The position numbers and the translations under genes were made by a program. Below, piece by piece: positions 1 through 8,390 of a DNA stretch of 64,000 nt (positions are counted from its first letter, which is position 1; each line of letters opens with the position of its first letter). The notes under the pieces are model-generated. The model was given only the letters and a program-made list of their open reading frames with translations. It was not told the DNA's origin and did no database searches. Source of the DNA: Streptomyces microflavus (lineage in GTDB: Bacteria > Actinomycetota > Actinomycetes > Streptomycetales > Streptomycetaceae); NCBI RefSeq assembly GCF_014650075.1, contig NZ_BMUG01000019.1, positions 1-64,000 on the forward strand, written 5' to 3'.

Positions 1-3000
1 ATCCTGGTGAACTCCAACCCGGCCACGATCATGACCGACCCCGAGATCGCGGATGCCACGTATGTGGAGCCGATCACCCCGGAGTTCGTGGAGAAGATCA
101 TCGCGAAGGAGCGCCCCGACGCGCTGCTGCCCACGTTGGGTGGTCAGACGGCGTTGAACACGGCGATCTCCATGCATGACAACGGTGTGCTGGAGAAGTA
201 CGGGGTCGAGCTGATCGGCGCGAACGTCGAGGCGATCAACAAGGGTGAGGACCGCGACCTGTTCAAGGGTGTCGTGGAGGCGGTGAAGGCGAAGATCGGG
301 TACGGGGAGTCCGCCCGCTCGGTCATCTGCCACACCATGGACGACGTCATCGCCGGGGTGGACACCCTCGGCGGCTACCCCGTCGTCGTGCGCCCCTCCT
401 TCACCATGGGCGGCGCCGGCTCCGGCTTCGCCCACGACGAGGAGGAGCTGCGCCGCATCGCCGGCCAGGGCCTCACCCTCTCTCCGACCACGGAGGTGCT
501 CCTGGAGGAGTCGATTCTGGGGTGGAAGGAGTACGAGCTGGAGCTGATGCGGGACCGCAACGACAATGTCGTGGTCGTCTGTTCGATCGAGAACTTCGAC
601 CCGATGGGTGTCCATACCGGTGACTCCATCACCGTGGCCCCCGCCATGACGTTGACGGACCGGGAGTATCAGCGGCTGCGGGATGTGGGGATCGCGATCA
701 TCCGTGAGGTGGGTGTCGACACCGGCGGGTGCAACATCCAGTTCGCGATCGACCCCACCGACGGCCGGGTCATCGTCATCGAGATGAACCCCCGCGTCTC
801 CCGCTCCTCCGCGCTCGCCTCCAAGGCGACGGGTTTCCCGATTGCCAAGATCGCCGCGAAGCTGGCCGTGGGTTACACGCTGGATGAGATTCCGAACGAC
901 ATCACGGAGAAGACGCCGGCTTCGTTCGAGCCGACGCTCGACTATGTGGTGGTGAAGGCGCCGCGGTTCGCGTTCGAGAAGTTCCCCTCCGCCGACTCCA
1001 CCCTCACCACGACGATGAAGTCGGTGGGTGAGGCGATGGCGATCGGCCGGAACTTCACCGAAGCCCTCCAGAAAGCTTTGCGCTCGCTGGAGAAGAAGGG
1101 CTCCCAGTTCGCCTTCACCGGCGAGGTCGGTGACAAGGCCGAACTCCTCGCCCAGGCGGTACGCCCGACCGACGGCCGGATCAACACCGTGATGCAGGCG
1201 ATCCGGGCCGGGGCGACGCAGGAGGAGGTTTTCGACGCGACGAAGATCGACCCGTGGTTTGTGGACCAGCTGTTCCTGATCAAGGAGATCGCGGACGAGC
1301 TGGCCTGCGCCGAGCGTCTGGATGCCGGTCTGATTGCCGAGGCCAAGCGGCACGGGTTCTCCGATGCGCAGATCGGTGAGATCCGTGGGCTGCGTGAGGA
1401 CGTGGTCCGTGAGGTCCGCCACGCGCTGGGGATCCGCCCGGTGTACAAGACGGTTGACACGTGTGCGGCGGAGTTCGCGGCGAACACCCCGTACTTCTAC
1501 TCCTCCTACGACGAGGAGTCCGAAGTCGCGCCCCGTACCAAGCCCGCTGTGATCATTCTCGGTTCGGGTCCGAACCGGATCGGGCAGGGTATCGAGTTCG
1601 ACTACTCCTGCGTGCATGCCTCCTTCGCCCTGTCGGATGCCGGGTACGAGACGGTGATGGTCAACTGCAATCCGGAGACGGTTTCGACGGACTACGACAC
1701 CTCCGACCGGCTGTATTTCGAGCCGCTCACGCTGGAGGACGTCCTGGAGATCGTCCACGCCGAATCCCTCGCCGGGCCGATCGCCGGGGTCATCGTCCAG
1801 CTCGGCGGCCAGACGCCCCTGGGCCTCGCCCAGGCGCTGAAGGACAACGGGGTCCCGATCGTCGGCACGTCCCCGGAAGCGATCCACGCCGCCGAGGACC
1901 GCGGTGCCTTCGGCCAGGTCCTCGCCGAAGCGGGACTCCCGGCGCCGAAGCACGGGACGGCGACGACGTTCGCCGGGGCGAAGGCGATCGCGGACGAGAT
2001 CGGCTACCCGGTCCTGGTCCGCCCCTCCTACGTCCTGGGCGGCCGGGGCATGGAGATCGTCTACGACGAGACCCGCCTGGCCTCCTACATCGCGGAGTCC
2101 ACCGAGATCAGCCCCACCCGCCCGGTCCTGGTCGACCGGTTCCTCGACGACGCGATCGAGATCGACGTCGACGCCCTCTACGACGGCACCGAGCTCTACC
2201 TCGGCGGTGTGATGGAGCACATCGAGGAGGCCGGGATCCACTCCGGCGACTCGGCCTGCGCCCTGCCCCCGATCACCTTGGGCGGGTTCGACATCAAGCG
2301 GCTGCGCGCCTCGACCGAGGGCATCGCCAAGGGTGTCGGTGTCCTCGGGCTGATCAACATCCAGTTCGCCCTGTCCGGGGACATCCTCTACGTCCTGGAG
2401 GCCAACCCGCGTGCCTCCCGCACCGTCCCCTTCACCTCCAAGGCGACCGCTGTCCCGCTCGCGAAGGCCGCCGCCCGCATCTCGCTGGGCGCCACCATCG
2501 CCGAGCTGCGCGAGGAGGGCCTGCTGCCGAAGACCGGTGACGGCGGCACCCTCCCGCTGGACGCGCCGATCTCCGTCAAGGAGGCCGTCATGCCGTGGTC
2601 CCGGTTCCGGGACATCCACGGCCGGGGTGTCGACACGGTCCTGGGTCCGGAGATGCGCTCCACGGGTGAGGTGATGGGCATCGACTCCGTCTTCGGCACC
2701 GCCTACGCCAAGTCGCAGGCGGGGGCTTACGGGCCGTTGCCGACGTCGGGGCGGGCGTTCATCTCGGTCGCGAACCGGGACAAGCGCTCGATGATCTTCC
2801 CGGCCCGTGAGCTCGTCGCCCACGGCTTCGAGCTGATGGCCACCTCCGGGACGGCCGAGGTCCTCAAGCGCAACGGGATCAACGCCACCGTCGTGCGCAA
2901 GCAGTCCGAAGGCGAAGGCCCCAACGGCGAGAAGACCATCGTCCAGCTCATCCATGACGGGCAGGTCGACCTCATCGTCAACACCCCCTACGGCACCGGT

Positions 3001-3177
3001 GGCCGGCTCGACGGCTACGAGATCCGCACCGCCGCCGTCGCCCGTTCCGTCCCGTGCCTGACCACGGTCCAGGCCCTCGCCGCGGCCGTCCAGGGCATCG
3101 ACGCCCTCAACCACGGCGACGTCGGCGTCCGCTCCCTCCAAGAACACGCGGAACACTTGATCGCGGCCCGCGACTAG
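1..3177 (+). CDS. carB: carbamoyl-phosphate synthase large subunit (5' end outside window)
   Basis: CarB makes carbamoyl phosphate from glutamine-derived ammonia, bicarbonate and two ATP, for pyrimidine and arginine synthesis. Reading frame 1 is open from the first base (I-L-V-N-S-N-P-A-T), so the true start lies upstream and roughly 45 N-terminal residues are missing. The GTG at position 7 is internal. Two ATP-grasp halves are visible: the first holds RPSFTMGGAGSGF and EMNPRVSRSSALASKATG, the second starts near VIILGSGPNRIGQGIEFDYS and holds RPSYVLGGRGMEIVY and EANPRASRTVPFTSKAT. The last ~140 residues (from about ISVANRDKRSM) form the MGS-like allosteric domain. It heads a pyrimidine cluster: pyrD starts 57 bp downstream beyond a hairpin and pyrF overlaps pyrD. 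Family assignment is certain. Confidence 0.98.
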   Translation: MLVNSNPATIMTDPEIADATYVEPITPEFVEKIIAKERPDALLPTLGGQTALNTAISMHDNGVLEKYGVELIGANVEAINKGEDRDLFKGVVEAVKAKIGYGESARSVICHTMDDVIAGVDTLGGYPVVVRPSFTMGGAGSGFAHDEEELRRIAGQGLTLSPTTEVLLEESILGWKEYELELMRDRNDNVVVVCSIENFDPMGVHTGDSITVAPAMTLTDREYQRLRDVGIAIIREVGVDTGGCNIQFAIDPTDGRVIVIEMNPRVSRSSALASKATGFPIAKIAAKLAVGYTLDEIPNDITEKTPASFEPTLDYVVVKAPRFAFEKFPSADSTLTTTMKSVGEAMAIGRNFTEALQKALRSLEKKGSQFAFTGEVGDKAELLAQAVRPTDGRINTVMQAIRAGATQEEVFDATKIDPWFVDQLFLIKEIADELACAERLDAGLIAEAKRHGFSDAQIGEIRGLREDVVREVRHALGIRPVYKTVDTCAAEFAANTPYFYSSYDEESEVAPRTKPAVIILGSGPNRIGQGIEFDYSCVHASFALSDAGYETVMVNCNPETVSTDYDTSDRLYFEPLTLEDVLEIVHAESLAGPIAGVIVQLGGQTPLGLAQALKDNGVPIVGTSPEAIHAAEDRGAFGQVLAEAGLPAPKHGTATTFAGAKAIADEIGYPVLVRPSYVLGGRGMEIVYDETRLASYIAESTEISPTRPVLVDRFLDDAIEIDVDALYDGTELYLGGVMEHIEEAGIHSGDSACALPPITLGGFDIKRLRASTEGIAKGVGVLGLINIQFALSGDILYVLEANPRASRTVPFTSKATAVPLAKAAARISLGATIAELREEGLLPKTGDGGTLPLDAPISVKEAVMPWSRFRDIHGRGVDTVLGPEMRSTGEVMGIDSVFGTAYAKSQAGAYGPLPTSGRAFISVANRDKRSMIFPARELVAHGFELMATSGTAEVLKRNGINATVVRKQSEGEGPNGEKTIVQLIHDGQVDLIVNTPYGTGGRLDGYEIRTAAVARSVPCLTTVQALAAAVQGIDALNHGDVGVRSLQEHAEHLIAARD

Positions 3178-3186
3178 CAGCCCAGC

Positions 3187-3214
3187 AGGGGGACACCGGA
3201 AACGGTGTCCCCCT
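3187..3214 (+). terminator. intergenic hairpin between carB and pyrD
   Basis: Perfect 11-bp inverted repeat (AGGGGGACACC / GGTGTCCCCCT) with loop GGAAAC, just after the carB stop. There is no U-tract, so it may be a weak terminator, a processing site or an mRNA-stability element that sets pyrD expression relative to carB. Confidence 0.6.
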
Positions 3215-3234
3215 CTCTGTGAGGACATCTCCCC

Positions 3235-4347
3235 ATGTACAAGCTCTTCTTTAGGCTCGTCTTCAAGCGGATGGACCCGGAGCGGGCCCACTACGCCGCC
3301 TTCCGCTGGATCCGCCTCGCCGCCCGCATCCCCGTCCTGCGCACCTTCGTCGCGGCTGCTCTCGCACCCCGCTACAAGGAGCTGCGCACCGAGGCGCTGG
3401 GCCTGCGGATGCACGGCCCCTTCGGGCTGGCCGCCGGCTTCGACAAGAACGCGGTCGCGATCGACGGCATGACGATGCTCGGCTTCGACCACGTCGAGAT
3501 CGGCACCGTCACCGGTGAACCGCAGCCCGGCAACCCCAAGCAGCGCCTCTTCCGGCTCGTCGCCGACCGCGCGCTGATCAACCGCATGGGCTTCAACAAC
3601 GAGGGCTCCGCCGCCGTCGCCGCCCGTCTCGCCGCCCGTAACCCGGTCTTCCGCACCACGGTCGGCGTCAACATCGGCAAGACCAAGGTCGTACCGGAGG
3701 CCGAGGCGGCCGCCGACTACGTGAAGTCCACCGAGGCCCTCGCCGCCCACGCGGACTACCTGGTCGTCAACGTCTCCTCGCCCAACACGCCCGGCCTGCG
3801 CAACCTCCAGGCCACCGAGTCGCTGCGCCCGCTGCTGACCGCCGTCCGCGAGGCCGCCGACCGTACCGTGACCGCCCGCCGCGTACCGCTGCTCGTCAAG
3901 ATCGCCCCGGACCTCGCGGACGAGGACGTGGACGCGGTCGCCGACCTCGCCGTGGAGCTGGGGCTCGACGGGATCATCGCCACCAACACCACCATCGCCC
4001 GCGAGGGCCTTGGCCTGACGTCCGACCCCGCCCTGGTCGCGGAGACCGGCGGGCTCTCCGGGGCACCCCTCAAGGCGCGCTCCCTGGAGGTCCTGAGCCG
4101 TCTGTACGCCCGTGTGGGGGACCGGATCACCCTGGTGGGGGTCGGGGGCGTCGAGAGCGCCGAGGACGCCTGGCAGCGCATCCTGGCCGGTGCCACCCTC
4201 GTACAGGGCTACAGCGCCTTCATCTACGAGGGTCCCTTCTACGCCCGGGCCATTCACAAGGGTCTCGCCGCCCGGCTCGCCGCATCCCCGTACGCCACCC
4301 TCGCCGAGGCCGTCGGCGCCGAGACCCGGAAGAAGGCCGCCCTGTGA
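3235..4347 (+). CDS. pyrD: dihydroorotate dehydrogenase (quinone), class 2
   Basis: Oxidises dihydroorotate to orotate with FMN and membrane quinone, the fourth pyrimidine step. The 370-residue length and the N-terminal helical extension (YKLFFRLVFKRMDPERAHYAAF) are typical of membrane-associated class 2 enzymes. Visible motifs: LAAGFDKNAVAIDG, NRMGFNNEG, VNVSSPNTPGLR with the class 2 catalytic Ser, IATNTT, SGAPLKARS, and the phosphate-binding VGVGGVESAEDAWQRI...GATLVQGYSAF. The ATG at 3235 follows GAGGACATCTCCCC. The stop overlaps the GTG start of pyrF by 4 bp (GTGA), which suggests translational coupling. Confidence 0.97.
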   Translation: MYKLFFRLVFKRMDPERAHYAAFRWIRLAARIPVLRTFVAAALAPRYKELRTEALGLRMHGPFGLAAGFDKNAVAIDGMTMLGFDHVEIGTVTGEPQPGNPKQRLFRLVADRALINRMGFNNEGSAAVAARLAARNPVFRTTVGVNIGKTKVVPEAEAAADYVKSTEALAAHADYLVVNVSSPNTPGLRNLQATESLRPLLTAVREAADRTVTARRVPLLVKIAPDLADEDVDAVADLAVELGLDGIIATNTTIAREGLGLTSDPALVAETGGLSGAPLKARSLEVLSRLYARVGDRITLVGVGGVESAEDAWQRILAGATLVQGYSAFIYEGPFYARAIHKGLAARLAASPYATLAEAVGAETRKKAAL

Positions 4348-5183
4348 CACCCGAACCCTTCGGCGCACGACTGCGCCACGCCATGGACACCCGCGGGCCG
4401 CTCTGCGTCGGCATCGACCCGCACGCCTCCCTGCTCACCTCCTGGGGGCTGAACGACGACGTCGCGGGCCTTGAGCGCTTCACCCGGACCGTCGTTGAGG
4501 CGCTGGCCGACCGGGTCGCCGTCCTCAAGCCCCAGTCCGCCTTCTTCGAGCGGTTCGGCTCGCGCGGCATCGCCGTACTGGAGAAGGCCGTTACGGAGGC
4601 ACGGGCCGCCGGGGCGCTGGTCCTGATGGACGCCAAACGCGGTGACATCGGCTCCACCATGGGCGCCTACGCGGCGACCTACCTGGACAAGGACTCCCCG
4701 CTCTTCTCCGACGCGGTCACCGTCTCCCCGTACCTCGGGTTCGGCTCGCTGCGCCCGGCGCTCGACGCGGCCGCCGTCTCCGGTTCGGGCGTCTTCGTCC
4801 TGGCCCTCACCTCCAACCCGGAGGGCGCCGAGGTCCAGCGCGCCACCGCCGCCGACGGCCGCTCGCTCGCCCAGCTGATGCTCGACCACATGGCCGCGGA
4901 GAACGAGGGGGCGACCCCGCTCGGCTCGGTCGGCGCGGTCGTCGGAGCGACGCTCGATGACGCGGGGGTGAACCTGGCGATCAACGGACCGCTCCTCGCG
5001 CCCGGCATCGGCGCCCAGGGGGCGACCCCCGCCGATCTTCCGGCGCTCTTCGGCGAAGCGGTCGGCAACGTGGTGCCGAGCGTGAGCCGGGGCGTGCTGC
5101 GCCACGGCCCGGACGCGTCAGGGCTGCGCGAAGCGGCCGGACGGTTCGCGGACGAGGTCCGCAGCGCCGTCTCCGGCAGTTGA
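4344..5183 (+). CDS. pyrF: orotidine 5'-phosphate decarboxylase
   Basis: Decarboxylates OMP to UMP, the last step of UMP synthesis. At 279 residues with VGIDPHASLLTSWGLNDD near the N-terminus and the catalytic LVLMDAKRGDIGSTMGAYA segment (Asp-Lys-Asp network), it matches the longer type 2 OMP decarboxylases of actinobacteria. The C-terminal APGIGAQGATPADL is the phosphate-gripper region. The GTG start overlaps the pyrD stop, so both are on one transcript. A T-tailed hairpin 65 nt after the stop closes the pyr transcript. Confidence 0.97.
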   Translation: MTPEPFGARLRHAMDTRGPLCVGIDPHASLLTSWGLNDDVAGLERFTRTVVEALADRVAVLKPQSAFFERFGSRGIAVLEKAVTEARAAGALVLMDAKRGDIGSTMGAYAATYLDKDSPLFSDAVTVSPYLGFGSLRPALDAAAVSGSGVFVLALTSNPEGAEVQRATAADGRSLAQLMLDHMAAENEGATPLGSVGAVVGATLDDAGVNLAINGPLLAPGIGAQGATPADLPALFGEAVGNVVPSVSRGVLRHGPDASGLREAAGRFADEVRSAVSGS

Positions 5184-5247
5184 CCCTGGCACGTTTACAG
5201 GCCGTTGACGAATTACTGACCGGAAACCCGGTGGTTATGCGGCAAAT

Positions 5248-5279
5248 GTCCTGGTCGGCCAAGGCTGACCAGGACTTTT
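5248..5279 (+). terminator. Rho-independent terminator after pyrF
   Basis: GTCCTGGTC / GACCAGGAC is a perfect 9-bp stem with a 10-nt loop, followed directly by TTTT. It lies in the 244-bp gap before mihF and matches the canonical terminator pattern for the + strand. Confidence 0.8.
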
Positions 5280-5293
5280 CGTCTGTTCTCGCT

Positions 5294-5319
5294 GACTAGA
5301 GCGGCCTTGGCCGCTAGTC
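5294..5319. promoter_or_regulatory. imperfect palindrome upstream of mihF
   Basis: GACTAGAGCGGCC-TT-GGCCGCTAGTC is a near-perfect inverted repeat about 110 bp upstream of the mihF start. It contains TAGTCT (5315-5320), which could be a -10 box, so it could be an operator over the mihF promoter. No regulator can be named. Confidence 0.4.
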
Positions 5320-5427
5320 TCCGTCGAGAGCAGCCGAGCACAGTGTGTTCGTCGCTCACCTGGTGGAGGGCGTCCAGCTTCCCCACCGGTCCGTATCCGA
5401 CAGATCGACATCCGAGGTGACGTAGGC

Positions 5428-5751
5428 GTGGCTCTTCCGCCCCTTACCCCTGAACAGCGCGCAGCCGCGCTCGAAAAGGCCGCCGCGGCTCGCCGGGAGC
5501 GGGCCGAGGTCAAGAATCGACTCAAGCACTCCGGCGCCTCCCTCCACGAGGTCATCAAGCAGGGCCGGGAGAACGACGTCATCGGGAAGATGAAGGTCTC
5601 CGCCCTCCTGGAGTCCCTGCCAGGCGTCGGCAAGGTCCGCGCCAAGCAGATCATGGAGCGTCTCGGCATCTCCGAGAGCCGCCGGGTCCGGGGTCTCGGC
5701 TCCAACCAGATCGCATCCCTGGAGCGTGAGTTCGGCGGCGGCGCCGCCTGA
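5428..5751 (+). CDS. mihF: actinobacterial integration host factor (sIHF/mIHF)
   Basis: A 107-residue nucleoid protein. The sequence starts MALPPLTPEQRAAALEKA, has a basic helix (ARRERAEVKNRLKHSG) and a helix-turn-helix / HhH-like DNA-binding part at LPGVGKVRAKQIMERLGI (about residues 63-80), then RRVRGLGSNQIASLE. This is the actinobacterial IHF family, unrelated in fold to E. coli IHF, which binds DNA without strong sequence specificity and affects supercoiling, replication and secondary metabolism. It is read from GTG. Placement between pyrF and gmk is the usual actinobacterial context. A perfect palindrome overlaps its stop codon and precedes gmk. Confidence 0.95.
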   Translation: MALPPLTPEQRAAALEKAAAARRERAEVKNRLKHSGASLHEVIKQGRENDVIGKMKVSALLESLPGVGKVRAKQIMERLGISESRRVRGLGSNQIASLEREFGGGAA

Positions 5752-5776
5752 GGTTCTCAGGCACTCCTGAGAACCT
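5751..5776. terminator. perfect 11-bp palindrome at the mihF stop / gmk promoter
   Basis: AGGTTCTCAGG-CACT-CCTGAGAACCT has two perfect 11-nt arms and a 4-nt loop. It begins at the last base of the mihF stop codon and ends 1 nt before a good -10 box for gmk, so the gmk -35 must lie inside it. It may terminate mihF, act as an operator for gmk, or both. Confidence 0.6.
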
Positions 5777-5777
5777 G

Positions 5778-5783
5778 GATAAT
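5778..5783 (+). promoter_or_regulatory. -10 box for gmk
   Basis: GATAAT ends 6 nt before the gmk ATG. If used, transcription would start at or within a base or two of the ATG, giving a leaderless gmk mRNA. No Shine-Dalgarno sequence sits in front of the ATG, which fits. Confidence 0.5.
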
Positions 5784-5789
5784 CGCCCC

Positions 5790-6407
5790 ATGGCTGCAAC
5801 ATCCCGGGGGACGTCCCCCGTACCCCCGGACGTACGTCCGCGGCTGACCGTGCTCTCCGGCCCCTCAGGGGTCGGCAAGAGCACGGTCGTCGCTCATATG
5901 CGCACCGTGCACCCCGAGGTCTGGCTCTCCGTGTCGGCGACGACCCGTAAGCCCCGCCCCGGGGAGCGCAACGGTGTCCACTACTTCTTCGTCGACGACG
6001 AGGAGTTCGACAAGCTCATCGCCAACGGTGAACTGCTGGAGTGGGCCGAGTTCGCGGGCAACCGCTACGGCACGCCGCGCCGCGCCGTGCTGGACCGCCT
6101 GGAGGCCGGTGAGCCGGTTCTGCTGGAGATCGACCTCCAGGGGGCCCGGCTGGTCCGCCAGTCGATGTCCGACGCGCGCCTGGTCTTCCTGGCCCCGCCG
6201 AGCTGGGAGGAGCTGGTGCGCCGGCTCACCGGCCGGGGCACCGAGGCGCCCGATGTGATCGAGCGCAGGCTCGCCGCCGCGAAGGTCGAACTGGCCGCCG
6301 AGGCCGAGTTCGATACGACGCTCGTCAACACCTCCGTCGAGGACGTGGCCCGTGAGCTGCTAACGTTGATGCTGCAGGCTTCCGACCACCCTGACAGCAG
6401 CGGCTGA
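5790..6407 (+). CDS. gmk: guanylate kinase
   Basis: Phosphorylates GMP to GDP with ATP. The 205-residue protein has the P-loop GPSGVGKSTVV near residue 25, the GMP-binding stretch SVSATTRKPRPGERNGVHYFF, EFAGNRYGTP and LLEIDLQGARLV, all standard for the family. The ATG at 5790 has no Shine-Dalgarno sequence but a -10 box just upstream, so the mRNA is probably leaderless. rpoZ follows 91 bp downstream, a widespread gmk-rpoZ pairing; in other bacteria this locus links nucleotide supply to ppGpp physiology. Confidence 0.97.
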   Translation: MAATSRGTSPVPPDVRPRLTVLSGPSGVGKSTVVAHMRTVHPEVWLSVSATTRKPRPGERNGVHYFFVDDEEFDKLIANGELLEWAEFAGNRYGTPRRAVLDRLEAGEPVLLEIDLQGARLVRQSMSDARLVFLAPPSWEELVRRLTGRGTEAPDVIERRLAAAKVELAAEAEFDTTLVNTSVEDVARELLTLMLQASDHPDSSG

Positions 6408-6455
6408 ACCCTACGCCGCGGCTGGCCCGGAGTCCGACTCGCCGGAATCCGCACT

Positions 6456-6473
6456 ATCAAAGATTTCTTTGAT
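6456..6473. promoter_or_regulatory. AT-rich inverted repeat upstream of rpoZ
   Basis: ATCAAAG-ATTT-CTTTGAT, then CTTTACC, is a perfect 7-bp inverted repeat. The AT-rich block stands out in a ~72% GC background. It could be a weak gmk terminator or an operator/promoter for rpoZ. Confidence 0.5.
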
Positions 6474-6498
6474 CTTTACCCCCTTCGGAAGGCAGAGA

Positions 6499-6771
6499 GT
6501 GTCCTCTTCCATCACCACGCCCGAGGGCATCATCAACCCGCCGATTGATGAGCTCCTTGAGGCCACCGACTCGAAGTACAGCCTGGTCATCTACGCCGCC
6601 AAGCGCGCGCGTCAGATCAACGCGTACTACTCGCAGCTCGGCGAAGGTCTCCTTGAGTACGTCGGTCCGCTCGTCGACACCCACGTGCACGAGAAGCCGC
6701 TGTCGATCGCGCTCCGCGAGATCAACGCGGGCCTGCTGACCTCGGAGCCCATCGAGGGCCCCGCCCAGTAG
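6499..6771 (+). CDS. rpoZ: RNA polymerase omega subunit
   Basis: The 90-residue omega subunit, a chaperone of beta' and part of a ppGpp site in other bacteria. The sequence begins SSSITTPEGIINPPIDELLEATDSKY, with the conserved YAAKRARQINAYYSQLGEG helix and the C-terminal HEKPLSIALREINAGLL. I chose the GTG at 6499 over an in-frame ATG 30 bp upstream because it gives the conserved M-S-S-S-I start and follows GGAAGGCAGAGA. It is the second gene of the gmk-rpoZ pair and is closed by a strong hairpin 23 nt after the stop. Confidence 0.96.
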   Translation: MSSSITTPEGIINPPIDELLEATDSKYSLVIYAAKRARQINAYYSQLGEGLLEYVGPLVDTHVHEKPLSIALREINAGLLTSEPIEGPAQ

Positions 6772-6794
6772 CAGGACAGCACCTCGTTCCTCCT

Positions 6795-6827
6795 CTCAGG
6801 CCCGGCGGCCCGTCCGCCGGGCCTGAG
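6795..6827 (+). terminator. terminator hairpin after rpoZ
   Basis: CTCAGGCCCGGCGG / CCGCCGGGCCTGAG is a perfect 14-bp stem with loop CCCGT. It has no T-tract, which is common for GC-rich actinobacterial terminators. Confidence 0.75.
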
Positions 6828-6882
6828 GCGTGTCCGGGGCCGGGTGAACGCGTTCCGTGCGGTGAGGCAGCATGGGAGTCAC

Positions 6883-6931
6883 GTTCCTACGGAGCCGATG
6901 TTCTTACGTAGCCGAGTTCTTACGTTGCCGA
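6883..6931 (+). repeat. three 16-bp direct repeats in the coaBC leader
   Basis: GTTCCTACGGAGCCGA (6883), GTTCTTACGTAGCCGA (6900) and GTTCTTACGTTGCCGA (6916) follow each other with a single extra T after the first copy. They end 15 bp before the chosen coaBC start, so they lie in its promoter or 5' leader. Confidence 0.75.
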
Positions 6932-6946
6932 ATGCGGGGAGACGCA

Positions 6947-8155
6947 GTGGACAAGCCGAAGGTCGTCCTGGGGGTCAGCGGAGGCATCGCCGCCTACAAG
7001 GCGTGCGAGCTGCTGCGCCGGCTGACCGAGTCCGGGCACGATGTACGGGTCGTCCCGACCGCCTCGTCGCTCCACTTCGTCGGCGCGGCCACCTGGTCGG
7101 CGCTCTCCGGGCATCCCGTCTCCGACCAGGTGTGGGACGACGTGCACGAGGTCCCGCACGTGCGGATCGGGCAGGGCGCCGACCTCGTCGTCGTCGCTCC
7201 GGCCACTGCGGACATGCTGGCCAAGGCCGCCCACGGGCTCGCCGACGACCTGCTCACCAACACGCTCCTGACCGCCCGCTGTCCGGTGGTCTTCGCCCCC
7301 GCCATGCACACCGAGATGTGGGAGCACCCGGCCACCCAGGAGAACGTGGCGACCCTCCGCCGCCGGGGCGCGGTCGTCATCGAGCCCGCGGTGGGGCGGC
7401 TCACCGGCGTCGACACCGGCAAGGGCCGGCTGCCCGACCCGGGCGAGATCTTCGAGGTCTGCCGCCGGGTGCTGGCGCGCGGAGTCACCGCGCCCGACCT
7501 CGCGGGCCGCCATGTGGTGATCAGCGCGGGCGGCACCCGCGAGCCCCTGGACCCGGTGCGCTACCTCGGCAACCGGTCCTCCGGCAAGCAGGGGTACGCG
7601 CTGGCCCGCACCGCCGTGGCCCGGGGCGCCCGCGTCACCCTGATCGAGGCCAACACCGGGCTGCCCGACCCGGCCGGGGCGGACGTCGTACGGGTCGGGA
7701 CGGCGGTCCAGCTGCGGGAGGCCGTCCTGAAGGCGGCCGCCGACGCGGACGTCGTGGTGATGGCGGCGGCGGTGGCCGACTTCCGGCCCGCCGAGTACGC
7801 CCCGGGCAAGATCAAGAAGAAGGACGGCGAGGAGGCGCCCGTCGTCCCCCTGGTCCGCAACCCCGACATCCTCGCCGAGGTCGCCGCCGAGCGTGCCCGG
7901 CCGGGGCAGCTCGTGGTGGGTTTCGCCGCCGAGACCGACGATGTCCTCGCCAACGGCCGGGCCAAGCTCCGCCGCAAGGGCTGCGATCTGCTCGTGGTCA
8001 ACGAGGTGGGGGAGCGCAAGACCTTCGGCTCCGAGGAGAACGAGGCGGTCGTCCTCGCCGCGGACGGAACGGAGACCCCGGTGCCGTACGGACCCAAGGA
8101 AGCGCTTGCCGACACGGTCTGGGATCTGGTTTCGGGAAGGTTCCAGGAGATGTGA
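6947..8155 (+). CDS. coaBC: bifunctional phosphopantothenoylcysteine decarboxylase / phosphopantothenate-cysteine ligase
   Basis: Joins 4'-phosphopantothenate to cysteine (CoaB) and decarboxylates the product (CoaC, FMN) in coenzyme A synthesis. The N-terminal half has VVLGVSGGIAAYKACELLRR, ADLVVVAPATADMLAKAA and PAMHTEMW; the C-terminal half has AGGTREPLDPVRYLGNRSSG, MAAAVADFRP and the KIKKKDG loop. Two E. coli CoaC features differ: the Asn of PxMNxxMW is His, and the lid segment GRLTGVDTGKGR has Gly where E. coli has its active-site Cys. As I recall, mycobacterial CoaBC is the same. The GTG at 6947 is preferred because GGGGAG lies 5-10 nt upstream; an in-frame ATG at 6932 is the alternative. 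Length is 402 residues. Confidence 0.95.
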   Translation: MDKPKVVLGVSGGIAAYKACELLRRLTESGHDVRVVPTASSLHFVGAATWSALSGHPVSDQVWDDVHEVPHVRIGQGADLVVVAPATADMLAKAAHGLADDLLTNTLLTARCPVVFAPAMHTEMWEHPATQENVATLRRRGAVVIEPAVGRLTGVDTGKGRLPDPGEIFEVCRRVLARGVTAPDLAGRHVVISAGGTREPLDPVRYLGNRSSGKQGYALARTAVARGARVTLIEANTGLPDPAGADVVRVGTAVQLREAVLKAAADADVVVMAAAVADFRPAEYAPGKIKKKDGEEAPVVPLVRNPDILAEVAAERARPGQLVVGFAAETDDVLANGRAKLRRKGCDLLVVNEVGERKTFGSEENEAVVLAADGTETPVPYGPKEALADTVWDLVSGRFQEM

Positions 8156-8390
8156 CAATCAACCCCCTGGGCGAGCCAGAACGGTCCATAACGGGATGGA
8201 ACAACCGCCCGGAAGGGTGGATTATCCTTCAGGTGTCCGCCGTGTCACGGGCTGTCGCGCTCCAAAGGGCGAGACGCATGCCCCGGCCGCCGGGTGTGAC
8301 CGATAAACTGGTCGACGGTACGTACCGAGCGCAGCTCTCGGCCGTGCCACCCATGATCAGCCAGCAGCCGCTGCAACCCCAGGGAGCGAT

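Noticed and set aside
8156..8390. Possible SAM riboswitch in the metK leader
   Set aside because: I could not match the conserved blocks of SAM-I, SAM-II or SAM-IV; only ordinary hairpins are visible.
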